A stretch of DNA of 64,000 bases from Rhizobiaceae bacterium (lineage in GTDB: Bacteria > Pseudomonadota > Alphaproteobacteria > Rhizobiales > Rhizobiaceae): positions 1 through 64,000 of the forward strand of contig JAHBYY010000015.1 of the NCBI GenBank assembly GCA_019635715.1, written 5' to 3'. Both the position numbers and the translations under genes were made by a program. The notes beneath the pieces were generated by a model. The model was not told the origin of the DNA. It made no database searches and was given only the letters and a program-made list of their open reading frames with translations. Below are positions 36,841 through 44,995 of the stretch, piece by piece (within the stretch, counting starts at the first letter, position 1; each line of letters begins with the position of its first letter).

Positions 36841-38408
36841 GCCGCCACCCCGATCATCAGGCGGCCGACCTGGGCCCGGGCGCCGGGCTCGTTCTCGACG
36901 GTGCCGACCAGCGCGCCGCCGGCCATCACCGCGATGCGGTCGCAGAGCTGCAGCAGTTCCTCCAGATCGGTGGAGATCAGCAGCACGCCCTTGCCGCGCG
37001 CCGCGATCTCGCGGATGCGGTCGCGCGTCGCCAGCGTGTTGGCGAGGTCGAGGCCGTAGGTCGGCTTGTTGAAGATCACCACCTTGGCGCCGTCCGCCAA
37101 TTCGCGGGCGAGCAGGACCTTCTGGATGTTGCCGCCGGAAAGCCGGCCGATCGGCGTGCGTTCGCTCGGCGTGCGCACGTCGTAGTCGCGGATCTTCTCG
37201 ACCGCATGGCGCTCGATCTCGCTGTTCCGCTCAAAGCCGCCGCGCCAGTAGGGCGGCTGGCCGATCTGCTTGAGCAGCAGATTGAGGGTGATCGGGAAGC
37301 TGCCGACCGTGCCTTCGCCGAGTCGGTCGTCGCTCAGATAGCGCAGGCCGGCATCGCGCCGCGCCCCGACCGAAAGGCGCTCCACCGGTGCGCCGTCCAG
37401 CAGCACGCTGCCGCCCTCGGACGCGATCTGGCCGGCCAGCACCTCGGCCAACTGTTTCTGCCCGTTTCCGTCGATGCCGGCGATCCCCAGCAGCTCGCCG
37501 GCATGCAGGTCGAAGGAGATCGATTGCAGACCGGGCGACGTGGCGCCGGGCTTGAGCCGCAGGTTCTTGACGGAGAGCAGGGGGCGGGCGCCGGCCTCCA
37601 CGACATGCGTCTGGCGCGCCGTTTCTTCGGGGTCGCCGCTGCGCCGGCCGAACATCATCTCGACGACGTCGGCGATCAGCGCATCCTCGTCGAGCGACCG
37701 GAAACGGTCCGGCGCCACCTCGCCGACCTTGCGGCCGAGCTTCAGGACGGTGATGCGGTCGCCGAAGCGGGCCGCCTCGCGCAGCTTGTGGGTGATGAAG
37801 ACGATGGCCAGGCCACGCTCGACCAGGCGGCGCATCAGCCCGCCGAGCTCCTCGATCCCGGCCGGCGTCAGCATGGAGGTGGACTCGTCGAGGATCAGGA
37901 TCCGGCTGTTGCGCAGCAGTGCGCGCAGGATCTCGACCTGCTGCTGTTCGCCCAGGGACAGCTCGGCGGCGATCGAATCGAGATCGACCTTCATGCCGAG
38001 CGAGCCCGCCAGCGCATCCACTTCGGCGCGCAGCGCGTCCTTGCGCGGCCGCTGCCACCACGGCCCGCCGAGCAGCAGGTTCTCGGCCACAGTGAGGGTC
38101 GGCACGAGCATGGCGTGCTGGAAGACGGTGCCGATGCCGAGCGACAGCGCATGGCGCGGCGACCGGATGACGACGGGTTGGCCGTCGACCTTGATGCGCC
38201 CCTCGTCGGGCTGCTGCAGGCCGGACAGCATGCCGATCAGCGTCGACTTGCCGGCGCCGTTCTCGCCGAGCAGCACATGCACCTCGCCGGGGCGGATCGC
38301 CAGGCTGACGCTGTCATTGGCAGTGACACCCGGAAAGCGCTTGGTGACGCCTTCCAGCTCGACGATCGGCGGACCTGCCGCGGGAATTTCTCGGCTTGCC
38401 TGCGACAA
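36837..38408 (-). CDS. BMP-type ABC transporter ATP-binding protein
   Basis: 523 residues from a TTG at 38408 with AGG about eight bases upstream; no ATG is suitably placed. Two ABC domains are present. The first has GENGAGKST, LSLGEQQQVEI and ILILDESTSML. The second has LSGGNIQKVLLAREL and a divergent Walker B region reading VVIFNKPTYGLD, where similar proteins usually have QPTRG. It energises the two permeases. Confidence 0.88.
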   Translation of the reverse strand: MSQASREIPAAGPPIVELEGVTKRFPGVTANDSVSLAIRPGEVHVLLGENGAGKSTLIGMLSGLQQPDEGRIKVDGQPVVIRSPRHALSLGIGTVFQHAMLVPTLTVAENLLLGGPWWQRPRKDALRAEVDALAGSLGMKVDLDSIAAELSLGEQQQVEILRALLRNSRILILDESTSMLTPAGIEELGGLMRRLVERGLAIVFITHKLREAARFGDRITVLKLGRKVGEVAPDRFRSLDEDALIADVVEMMFGRRSGDPEETARQTHVVEAGARPLLSVKNLRLKPGATSPGLQSISFDLHAGELLGIAGIDGNGQKQLAEVLAGQIASEGGSVLLDGAPVERLSVGARRDAGLRYLSDDRLGEGTVGSFPITLNLLLKQIGQPPYWRGGFERNSEIERHAVEKIRDYDVRTPSERTPIGRLSGGNIQKVLLARELADGAKVVIFNKPTYGLDLANTLATRDRIREIAARGKGVLLISTDLEELLQLCDRIAVMAGGALVGTVENEPGARAQVGRLMIGVAA

Positions 38409-38473
38409 GCGGCACCTGTGAACTGGCTTCGGAAGGGTGGGAAGGGCGCGGCGCGCCCCTCCCGTGACGCTGG

Positions 38474-39502
38474 CTATTCCTTGACGTCGCTCATCAGGGC
38501 GCGGACCGCCGTCGCCTCGTAGATGGGCTCGACCTTGATCGTGCCGGAGATGATGTCCGCGCGGATCGGTTCGATCGCCGCCCACACGTCGTCCGGGATC
38601 TGCGCCGTCTTCAGGAGCTTCACCGAATCGTCCTTGAGGCCGATCGAGTAGCTCTTGGTGCCGAAGGTGTCGGCCTTCAGGTCGGCGATCATCGCCGCGT
38701 AGACGGGCTCGATGTTCCACACCACCGAGGAGAGCAGAAAACCCTTGTCGATGGCGGTCTTGTCGCCGATCACGTCGATGAACAGCACCTTGCCGCCGTC
38801 CGCCGCCTTGGTGGTTTCCACCGCCTGCAGCATGCCGAAGGACGAGCCGTTGCCCTGCCCGAAGATGATGTCGGCGCCGGCCGCGATGACGCTCTCGGTG
38901 ACGCGCTTGCCGCCGGCCGCGTCGCTGTAGGCGGCCGGTCCGATCACCGCGTAGATGATCTTGACGTCGCCGCTCTCGGCCTTGACGCCCTGCGCGAAGG
39001 CGGCCGACTGCGAGTTCCACGACGGGGGCTCGCCCGACACGACGATGCCGACGGCCTTCGAGCGGCTCATCTTGGCGGCCAGCCGGCCGGCGAGATAGGC
39101 GCCTTCATGACCCGACAGCGTATAGTCGGCGACGAGGCCGGCCTTCAGCCCGGTCGGCGTGTCGACGATCGCTACCGGCACCTTGGTTTCCTCGGCGATC
39201 TCCGGAGCGGCCGTGTTGTAGCCGCTGGCATGGGCGATCATCAGGCTGACGCCGTCCTCGGCGAGCTCGCGCAACGTCGGCCGCACGTCGCCGTAGCCGA
39301 GGCCCTGCGCGATCTTGACCTCGACGCCCGCGGCAGCGCCCGCCGCCTTCGCCGCGTCGATGCCCTGCTGGTTCCAGCCGTAGTCGGTGCCTTCCTCCGG
39401 CGTCAGGATGGCGATCGACTTCACTTCGGCGGAATAAGCGCCGAACGTCATCGTCCCCGACAGAAGTATAGCGCTTGCCGCGGCAAGTATATATTTCTTC
39501 AT
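38474..39502 (-). CDS. BMP family periplasmic substrate-binding protein
   Basis: 342 residues with a clear signal peptide (MKKYILAAASAILLSG, cleavage near YSA-EVK). The mature protein is of the BMP/PnrA type, with TPEEGTDYGWNQQGIDAA and GADIIFGQGNGSSFG segments. Known members bind nucleosides or other small heterocycles, so a pyridine vitamer is chemically plausible. It is the first gene of the leftward importer and catabolic unit that runs to 31726. Confidence 0.88.
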   Translation of the reverse strand: MKKYILAAASAILLSGTMTFGAYSAEVKSIAILTPEEGTDYGWNQQGIDAAKAAGAAAGVEVKIAQGLGYGDVRPTLRELAEDGVSLMIAHASGYNTAAPEIAEETKVPVAIVDTPTGLKAGLVADYTLSGHEGAYLAGRLAAKMSRSKAVGIVVSGEPPSWNSQSAAFAQGVKAESGDVKIIYAVIGPAAYSDAAGGKRVTESVIAAGADIIFGQGNGSSFGMLQAVETTKAADGGKVLFIDVIGDKTAIDKGFLLSSVVWNIEPVYAAMIADLKADTFGTKSYSIGLKDDSVKLLKTAQIPDDVWAAIEPIRADIISGTIKVEPIYEATAVRALMSDVKE

Positions 39503-39586
39503 CTTAGCCTCCGTTTCACTGTTTCTATAGAGAGCAGTTTTATGTTATTCCCCAGGCAGTCTAGTCGATCAACCTCCGAGTGTGAA

Positions 39587-40018
39587 ATGCGTTTGCAGCT
39601 CGCCTACGCCGTTGCCGGCCTCCTCGTGTTCGCAGCCGGTGCGCAAGCCGTCGAATTGCGCCACATCACGGTCCGCAAGGGCATCGACGGGCTGGATGCC
39701 GCGCCGCTCACCGTCACCAACCGCGCCGCGACGCCGATCGTCTGCGTGGCCGAACTGGCGCATTGGTATTCCGCCGAACTGGGGCGCGCCGAGACCGGGG
39801 CGGAGCTGCGCATCGACCTGTGGCGCGATCCTTCCACCGGCGCCTTTGTCGCCCTCAACGACAAGCAGGAAAACATGCCGGTCGAGGCGCTCTGGTGCGG
39901 CCTGGAGGGCCGTTCGTACCAGACGCGCGCCGCCATCCGGCTCGACCGCACAAGGGGCGGGCCTGTGCGGTCATCCGTTGGATGCAGCGAGAAGGCGGAC
40001 CGACTCGTCTGCGGGTAG
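39587..40018 (+). CDS. Small secreted protein, unknown function
   Basis: 143 residues. The N-terminus MRLQLAYAVAGLLVFAAGAQA is a good signal peptide with cleavage near AQA-VEL. The mature part has four cysteines (CVAE, WCGL, GCSEK, LVCG), likely two disulfides. I recognise no family. It lies divergent to the BMP importer and on the opposite strand to all its neighbours. The ribosome site is weak. Confidence 0.6.
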   Translation: MRLQLAYAVAGLLVFAAGAQAVELRHITVRKGIDGLDAAPLTVTNRAATPIVCVAELAHWYSAELGRAETGAELRIDLWRDPSTGAFVALNDKQENMPVEALWCGLEGRSYQTRAAIRLDRTRGGPVRSSVGCSEKADRLVCG

Positions 40019-40040
40019 TCGATTGGCGCGGGCGCCGACG

Positions 40041-40180
40041 CCTCCCTCCCCCTTGTGGGGAGGGGTAGGGGGTGGGGGTCCGCAGTGCGCCACGTCGCCA
40101 TTGTCAGACCTGCGCCTGAGCCTGAAAGATTGGCGACTTCGCACCCCCACCCTGTATCCCTCCCCACAAGGGGGAGGGAG
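40041..40180. repeat. RIME-like palindromic element, family A copy 3
   Basis: Inverted C-rich arms at 40045-40079 and 40142-40180 share the TCCCCACAAGGGGGAGG core with the other family A copies. The right arm is preceded by TGGCGACTTCGCA, close to the flank of the copy at 29852. It fills the gap 40019-40230. Confidence 0.8.
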
Positions 40181-40230
40181 GCGCCGACGTCGCGCCCGGC
40201 TCGGCAGTGAGGCAAGGCGTTACTCATCTC

Positions 40231-41160
40231 TCACGCCCGCCCTTCGAGGATGCGCCGGATGGCGATCAGCTTGCCCGCCCGGTCGGCCTGCAACGCAGCG
40301 ATGCGCTCGGGCGTGTAGCTGTACATGCCTTCGCCCGTCTTGATTCCGAGCTTCTTCGCCGCGAACCGCTCCTCGACAGCGGGCGAAATGTCCTTGCGGT
40401 CCGCGAGATCGGCATTGAGGAAGGATGAGACGGAGCGGTAGATGTCGAGCCCGGCCATGTCGAGCAGCGCCATCGGTCCGATGACGGCGATCTTGTAGCC
40501 GATGCCCCAGGAGACGCAGGTATCGAGGTCCTCGGCGTCGATGACGCCGCGTTCGACCAGGTCGACCGCCTCGCGCAGCAGCGCATAGAGCACGCGGTTC
40601 TCGACGAATCCCGGCAGATCCTTCTTCAGCACGACCGGCAGCAGGCCGAGCGATCTGATCAGGTCACGGATCGCCGCCACGGTCGCCGGAGCGGTCCGCT
40701 CGCCGCCGATCACCTCGATCATCGGGATGATGTGCGGCGGGTTCGACCAGTGCATGCCGACGAAGCGCTCTGGATGCGAGATATGCCCCTGCAGCCCGCT
40801 GATCGGGATGCCCGACGTGTCGGTCGCCACGATGGTCTGCGCCGAGATCAGCGGATCGACGGCACGGTAGACGGCGGCCTTGATCTCGACGATCTCCGGC
40901 ACGTTCTCGATGACGAGGTCCGCCCCGTCGACCGCCTCGGCGATCGACGCGGCGAACCGGATCTCGCCCGCGCCCGTGGCGGGAGGCTCCACGCCGAGCC
41001 TGTCGAGCGCCCCGCCGGCGACCGGAAGCATCGCCCTGGCGCGTTCGACCGCGGCGTCGGACGTATCGTGCGCCGTCACCGCCAGCCCGCCGCGCGACAG
41101 CCGCGCGGCGATGCCCGGACCCATCGTCCCGAGGCCGATGAGGGCGACGCGTGCGATCAT
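40231..41160 (-). CDS. 3-hydroxyacyl-CoA dehydrogenase-fold enzyme, probable FHMPC dehydrogenase
   Basis: 309 residues. The NAD loop GLGTMGPG is at 9-16, and the catalytic-type segment GMHWSNPPHIIPMIEVI is followed by KKDLPGFVENRVLYALLREAVDL. In M. loti the enzyme oxidising 5-formyl-3-hydroxy-2-methylpyridine-4-carboxylate belongs to this same family, and the sequence agrees strongly with what I remember of it. Lying in the B6 gene set, FHMPC oxidation to the pyridine dicarboxylate is more likely than fatty-acid oxidation. A general hydroxyacid dehydrogenase remains possible. Confidence 0.72.
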   Translation of the reverse strand: MIARVALIGLGTMGPGIAARLSRGGLAVTAHDTSDAAVERARAMLPVAGGALDRLGVEPPATGAGEIRFAASIAEAVDGADLVIENVPEIVEIKAAVYRAVDPLISAQTIVATDTSGIPISGLQGHISHPERFVGMHWSNPPHIIPMIEVIGGERTAPATVAAIRDLIRSLGLLPVVLKKDLPGFVENRVLYALLREAVDLVERGVIDAEDLDTCVSWGIGYKIAVIGPMALLDMAGLDIYRSVSSFLNADLADRKDISPAVEERFAAKKLGIKTGEGMYSYTPERIAALQADRAGKLIAIRRILEGRA

Positions 41161-41780
41161 CAGGCGGCCTTCGGTGCCGCGGCGCCGGTGGCCGTCGCGA
41201 ACGCCGCGCGCGAAGCCATCGCCGCGACCCAGGCTTCGAGGTTCGGCAGCGACGGGCGGTCGATCTTGAAATCGATGCAGCGCTTCAGGATCGGCGCGTT
41301 GGCGATGTCGGCGATGGTCAGCCTGCCGAGGGCGAAGAACGACTTGCCGGCGAGATGGCCGTCGATGATCTTGAGCTGGGCGGCGAGGTCTTTGACCGCC
41401 TCCTTGTATTCCGCCGTCTGTTCCTCGGGCGTCAGCTTGGCGCCCTTGAAGGCGGCGAGATAGCCCGGATTGACGGCGGCGAGCAGAAAATCCATCCAGC
41501 GCTCGACCTCGGTCTTCTCGGCGGGCGTCGAGCCGTTGAGCGTCGGCGCATCCTTGGCCGCGAGGTAGCGCAGGATGGTGTTCGACTCCCAGATCACCGT
41601 TTCGCCGTCGACCAGCGTCGGCACCTTGGAAGTCGGGTTGAGCGCCTTGTATTCGGCCGTCGCGGTGTTCTCGAACTGGCGGCCGTAATCCTGGCGCTCA
41701 TAGGAGGCGCCGGTCTCTTCCAGCATGAAGAGCACCTTCTGGACGTTGCCGGAGGTGGAGCGGCCCAACAATTTGTACAT
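41160..41780 (-). CDS. Glutathione S-transferase family protein
   Basis: 206 residues with an N-terminal thioredoxin-fold domain (MYKLLGRSTSGNVQKVLFML, and the glutathione-contacting SKVPTLVDG and ESNTILRYL segments) and a C-terminal helical domain. The stop overlaps the next start by one base. In gentisate and salicylate pathways a GST-like maleylpyruvate isomerase follows a cupin dioxygenase, and this gene lies in one unit with such a cupin. Isomerisation of the ring-opened product is an inference. Confidence 0.8.
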   Translation of the reverse strand: MYKLLGRSTSGNVQKVLFMLEETGASYERQDYGRQFENTATAEYKALNPTSKVPTLVDGETVIWESNTILRYLAAKDAPTLNGSTPAEKTEVERWMDFLLAAVNPGYLAAFKGAKLTPEEQTAEYKEAVKDLAAQLKIIDGHLAGKSFFALGRLTIADIANAPILKRCIDFKIDRPSLPNLEAWVAAMASRAAFATATGAAAPKAA

Positions 41781-41807
41781 GCTTCGGTCTCCCTGTTCCT
41801 CGCCGTC

Positions 41808-42218
41808 TCAGCCCTTGTCGGCCGGCAGCGGCCTGTAGACGATCGCGTCCATCTCGATCTTGGTGTTGATGACGGCGCGGGCCTCCACCGTGGTGCGGGC
41901 CATGACGGCGTCGCCGATCGCTGCGGTGAACGCCCTGTTGTAGCGGCCGAAATCGCGCACGTCCTGCAGATAGGTGGTGATCTTCACGACGTCGGCGAGC
42001 GTCGCGCCCTCATGCGCGATCACCCGTTCGATCGTCTTCAGGGTGGCCAGCGTCTCGACCTCGATCGTCCCGTCGATCATGTCGTTGTTTTCGTCCTTCG
42101 GCACCTGGCCGGAGACGAAGATGTAGTCGCCGGCGCGCACCGCCGGATGGAACGGCAGATTCGGATTCTTCTTGCCGATCGCATAGTGCCTGTCGGACTT
42201 TCGGGTGCTGTCGGACAT
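41808..42218 (-). CDS. RidA/YjgF family enamine-imine deaminase-like protein
   Basis: 136 residues. It has the RidA features: FVSGQVPKDENN, the KTIERVIAHEGATLADVVKITTYL helix, and a C-terminal VEARAVINTKIEMDAIVY with the conserved Arg and Glu. RidA proteins hydrolyse reactive enamines and imines, releasing ammonia. Opening a nitrogen ring would create such products, which makes this a sensible partner for the nearby dioxygenase. Confidence 0.85.
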   Translation of the reverse strand: MSDSTRKSDRHYAIGKKNPNLPFHPAVRAGDYIFVSGQVPKDENNDMIDGTIEVETLATLKTIERVIAHEGATLADVVKITTYLQDVRDFGRYNRAFTAAIGDAVMARTTVEARAVINTKIEMDAIVYRPLPADKG

Positions 42219-42225
42219 GGCTGCC

Positions 42226-43353
42226 TCAGAACACGCTGGTTTCGATGATGTCGACGCCGCGGATGCGGTCGATCAGGTAGACGATGCCGCGATCGTCGAT
42301 CGTCACGTCGTTGGAGGAGGAGCGCTCAGCGCCGGCCGGCGGGTCCGGCATGAAGTGTCCGACTTCCTTCGGCGCGAAGGGGTCCGCGATATCGACGAGG
42401 CGCAGGCCCTGGGCGAACCAGGCGAAGGGGATGACCGAGCCCTTGAAGCGCTCCGACGGCTGGTGGCAGCCGGTCATCTGCGGCTGGGGCGCGCCGTCCG
42501 GGTCGAGACCCGGTACCTGGAAAGTCGAGATCGGCAGCGGGTTGGTCTCGTCGGTGATGTCGTAGATCCAGGTGAACGCCGGCGCATGCGGGCGCAGCTT
42601 GGCCACATCCTCGTCGGCGACCACCATGATGTCGCGCCCCTTCAGCTTCTGCGGGATCGGCAGGCAGGTGTGCGTCGGGTGCGGGAAGGCCGGGCTGGAA
42701 TTGGTATGGGCGATGGCGCGGGGCCGGCTCATGTCGGAGATGTCGAGGATGAACAGCCCGTGGTGCCAGTAGCTGACATAGAGCCGATCGCCCATCCTGA
42801 GCGGATGGTGGCAGCGCGGCGTCACATAGTCATGCCAGGGATAGTCTTCGCCGCCGCCGACCCACTGGCCGGGAATCCACCAGCGCCCGACCTCGACGGG
42901 ATTGGCCGGATCGATCAGGTCGAGGATCATCACGATATTGCCGACATAGCCGTCCGCCGTCGGCGAGATGTAGGCGTAGCGGCCGTCGTAGTCGTAGCGG
43001 TGGACGCCCTTCCCGCCGGTCATCCATTTGGAGATCAGCTTCGGCTCGGCCGGCTTCGACGTGTCGTAGATCGCAAGGCCGCCGCCGAACTCCGCCGGCC
43101 CTTCCGAGCCGAAGCGCTCGTGGTTGATGATCATCAGGCCGTCCTTGGCGCGCACCTTGTGCGAATGCCAGCCGGGCGGCACGTCGATCGTGGCGATCTT
43201 CTTCGGGTTGCGCGGGTCCGAGATGTCGACCAGCGTCGTGCCCGAAGGCGGACGCATGTGGCCGACATAGAGGATGTTGCCGTCGACCCACACCTGGCCG
43301 CCGCCGGGACAGTCGAAATTGGCGAGGTGTTTCGTGTTGACGGCGGAGGGCAA
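42226..43353 (-). CDS. LVIVD-repeat beta-propeller protein
   Basis: 375 residues from a TTG at 43353 with an AGAGAGAG site upstream. Repeats of the type LYVGHM...TTLVDISDPRNPKKI and LFILDISDMSRPRAI mark LVIVD propeller blades. Histidines are unusually frequent (HSHK, WHDY, RCHHP, WHHG, HPTHTC), which suggests a metal site. No signal peptide is seen, so it is probably cytoplasmic. Function is unknown; its place between RidA and the bicupin suggests a catabolic step. Confidence 0.75.
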   Translation of the reverse strand: MPSAVNTKHLANFDCPGGGQVWVDGNILYVGHMRPPSGTTLVDISDPRNPKKIATIDVPPGWHSHKVRAKDGLMIINHERFGSEGPAEFGGGLAIYDTSKPAEPKLISKWMTGGKGVHRYDYDGRYAYISPTADGYVGNIVMILDLIDPANPVEVGRWWIPGQWVGGGEDYPWHDYVTPRCHHPLRMGDRLYVSYWHHGLFILDISDMSRPRAIAHTNSSPAFPHPTHTCLPIPQKLKGRDIMVVADEDVAKLRPHAPAFTWIYDITDETNPLPISTFQVPGLDPDGAPQPQMTGCHQPSERFKGSVIPFAWFAQGLRLVDIADPFAPKEVGHFMPDPPAGAERSSSNDVTIDDRGIVYLIDRIRGVDIIETSVF

Positions 43354-43405
43354 TCGTCGACTCTCTCTAAACGGCGAACTCTAAACGGCGAAACAGGCGA
43401 GGGCG

Positions 43406-43548
43406 CACCCCCACCCCTTACCCCTCCCCACGCGGGGGAGGGGGGCTCTGCGATGTTGACGCATGTCACGATACGCTCCCAACTTGTGATGGGAGCCGGC
43501 GGGACAGGATCCCCCTCCCCCTTGTGGGGAGGGGTAAGGGGTGGGGGT
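43406..43548. repeat. RIME-like palindromic element, family A copy 4
   Basis: Inverted arms at 43406-43446 and 43511-43548 contain the TCCCCAC...GGGGGAGGGG core of family A. The element fills the gap between the LVIVD gene and the bicupin gene, again within a co-directional gene set. Confidence 0.8.
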
Positions 43549-43577
43549 GATCTCGCGCAACACCAGTTTACCCCGCC

Positions 43578-44717
43578 TCACACCAGGCGCAGCAGGTCGC
43601 CTGCCTGGTTGCGGCCCCAGCGCTTGTAGAGAAGGAGCTTGCGCTGCGTGGGGGCGTCGGTGGCGCCGAAGAAGATCACCGGTTCGCTGTCGGAGCCGTT
43701 GACATGCTCGACCCACGAGCCGCCGGGAACCGCCAGCGTGTCGAACTGGTCCCAGTCGTAGCGCTTGCCGTCGACGATCGAATGACCCTTGCCGCGATAC
43801 GGCGCCAGCAGCAGGCTCGCCGTCTCGCGCTGCGGCAGCGTCTTCTCGCCGGGCCGGAGCATCTGGACGAAGAAGTTGATGGTCTCGAAGACCGGACCGC
43901 CTGTGACCGGATTCGAGTAGTCGATGACGATGCCCTCGTGGGGATCGCCGTCCCAGTCCTTGTGGGCGTCGAGCAGCGCCTGCATCTTCTCCCAGCGGTA
44001 GACATACATCGGCGACGACAGGCCGCCGCCGCGCCTGTGGTCGACGAAGCGCGGCAGCATGCCGCCCTCGCCGTAGATGCGCTGCGAGTAGTCGGACGGA
44101 TAGCGCGCCGTCTGGACCTTCTTCTCGATCTCCTTGCCGTTTTCGATCTCGGTGTATTTGTGGTCGAAATGCACGGCGCCGAGCATCTCGACCAGCGGCA
44201 GGTCGAGCACGGAGAGATTGACCGCCTGCTCGCTGCCGACCGTGCCGTGATTGTGCCAGGCGTCGTTCGGGGTCAGGACCATGTCGCCGGGACCGAACAC
44301 CACGTCCTCGCCCTCCACGCCGGTGAAATTGCCTTCGCCGGTGAGGCCGAAGCGGATGGCGCTCGGCGAATGCTTGTGCGGCGGCATGATCTCGTCGGGG
44401 TCGTTCAGCCGGTAGGCGGTGTACATGGTCGACACCGAGGCGCGCTTCGGCGCCAGGCCCGGATTGACCAGGATCAGCGACCGGCGCTCGCTGTCGTCCA
44501 TCGTCACCAACTGGGCGGCGCGCTGCAGCATCGGCTCGATATCGGTGTATTTCCAGACGAACGGGACGGCCTTGGATGTGGCCATCAGTTGCTTGATCTC
44601 GTCGTGCTCGACATCCTTCGTCGCCCAGAAGGGAAACATGTTGCTCTTGTGGATGTCGTCGTAGAGCGACGCCAGCGCGGACTGCTTGTTGCTGAGCGGG
44701 AGCTTCGCGACTGACAT
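43578..44717 (-). CDS. Gentisate 1,2-dioxygenase-like bicupin
   Basis: 379 residues from the ATG at 44717, which has AAGGA eight bases upstream; an ATG nine bases earlier has no spacing for a ribosome site. The first cupin has the iron ligands H114, H116 (PPHKHSPSAIRF) and H155 (AWHNHG) of gentisate/salicylate/1-hydroxy-2-naphthoate dioxygenases; the second cupin lacks a complete set, as is usual. The group opens a ring between a hydroxyl-bearing and a carboxyl-bearing carbon. The pyridine dicarboxylate of the B6 route has exactly that arrangement. The actual substrate is unproven. Confidence 0.82.
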   Translation of the reverse strand: MSVAKLPLSNKQSALASLYDDIHKSNMFPFWATKDVEHDEIKQLMATSKAVPFVWKYTDIEPMLQRAAQLVTMDDSERRSLILVNPGLAPKRASVSTMYTAYRLNDPDEIMPPHKHSPSAIRFGLTGEGNFTGVEGEDVVFGPGDMVLTPNDAWHNHGTVGSEQAVNLSVLDLPLVEMLGAVHFDHKYTEIENGKEIEKKVQTARYPSDYSQRIYGEGGMLPRFVDHRRGGGLSSPMYVYRWEKMQALLDAHKDWDGDPHEGIVIDYSNPVTGGPVFETINFFVQMLRPGEKTLPQRETASLLLAPYRGKGHSIVDGKRYDWDQFDTLAVPGGSWVEHVNGSDSEPVIFFGATDAPTQRKLLLYKRWGRNQAGDLLRLV

Positions 44718-44726
44718 ATCAACCAT

Positions 44727-44995
44727 CCTTCTATCCGGAATGAATGACCACCGACCAAAGCAACCGTAGCATAGCGGTTGTGCCTTTCAACCCCTAATTC
44801 GACTCCTAATCAGAATCTTGGTTGGAGTCATTGGTCGTCCCTTGTCTCCCGCGTCCGATGGCACTCCAGCGGTTGACGAGTCAAAATTAATAAGAAAAAA
44901 CAGATATTACGCGAAGGCCGATCGGTGAAAGACGCTGCGGCGACTTGGCCGCAAGCCCGGTAGGAATAGTCAACCAAAAAATGTGGTTGAGTCGA
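44727..44995. promoter_or_regulatory. Intergenic control region with repeated GGTTG/CAACC sites
   Basis: Between the bicupin and the GMC gene. It holds CAACC-N10-GGTTG (44761-44780), further CAACC and TTGGTTGG sites (44788, 44818), and a perfect TCAACCA-N7-TGGTTGA inverted repeat at 44970-44990 just after the GMC stop. The same half-site recurs in front of the GntR gene. The last palindrome might instead be a terminator. Confidence 0.45.

Noticed and set aside
40231..41160. Fatty-acid beta-oxidation 3-hydroxyacyl-CoA dehydrogenase
   Set aside because: No hydratase, thiolase or acyl-CoA genes lie near it, and the B6 setting and sequence fit FHMPC dehydrogenase better.
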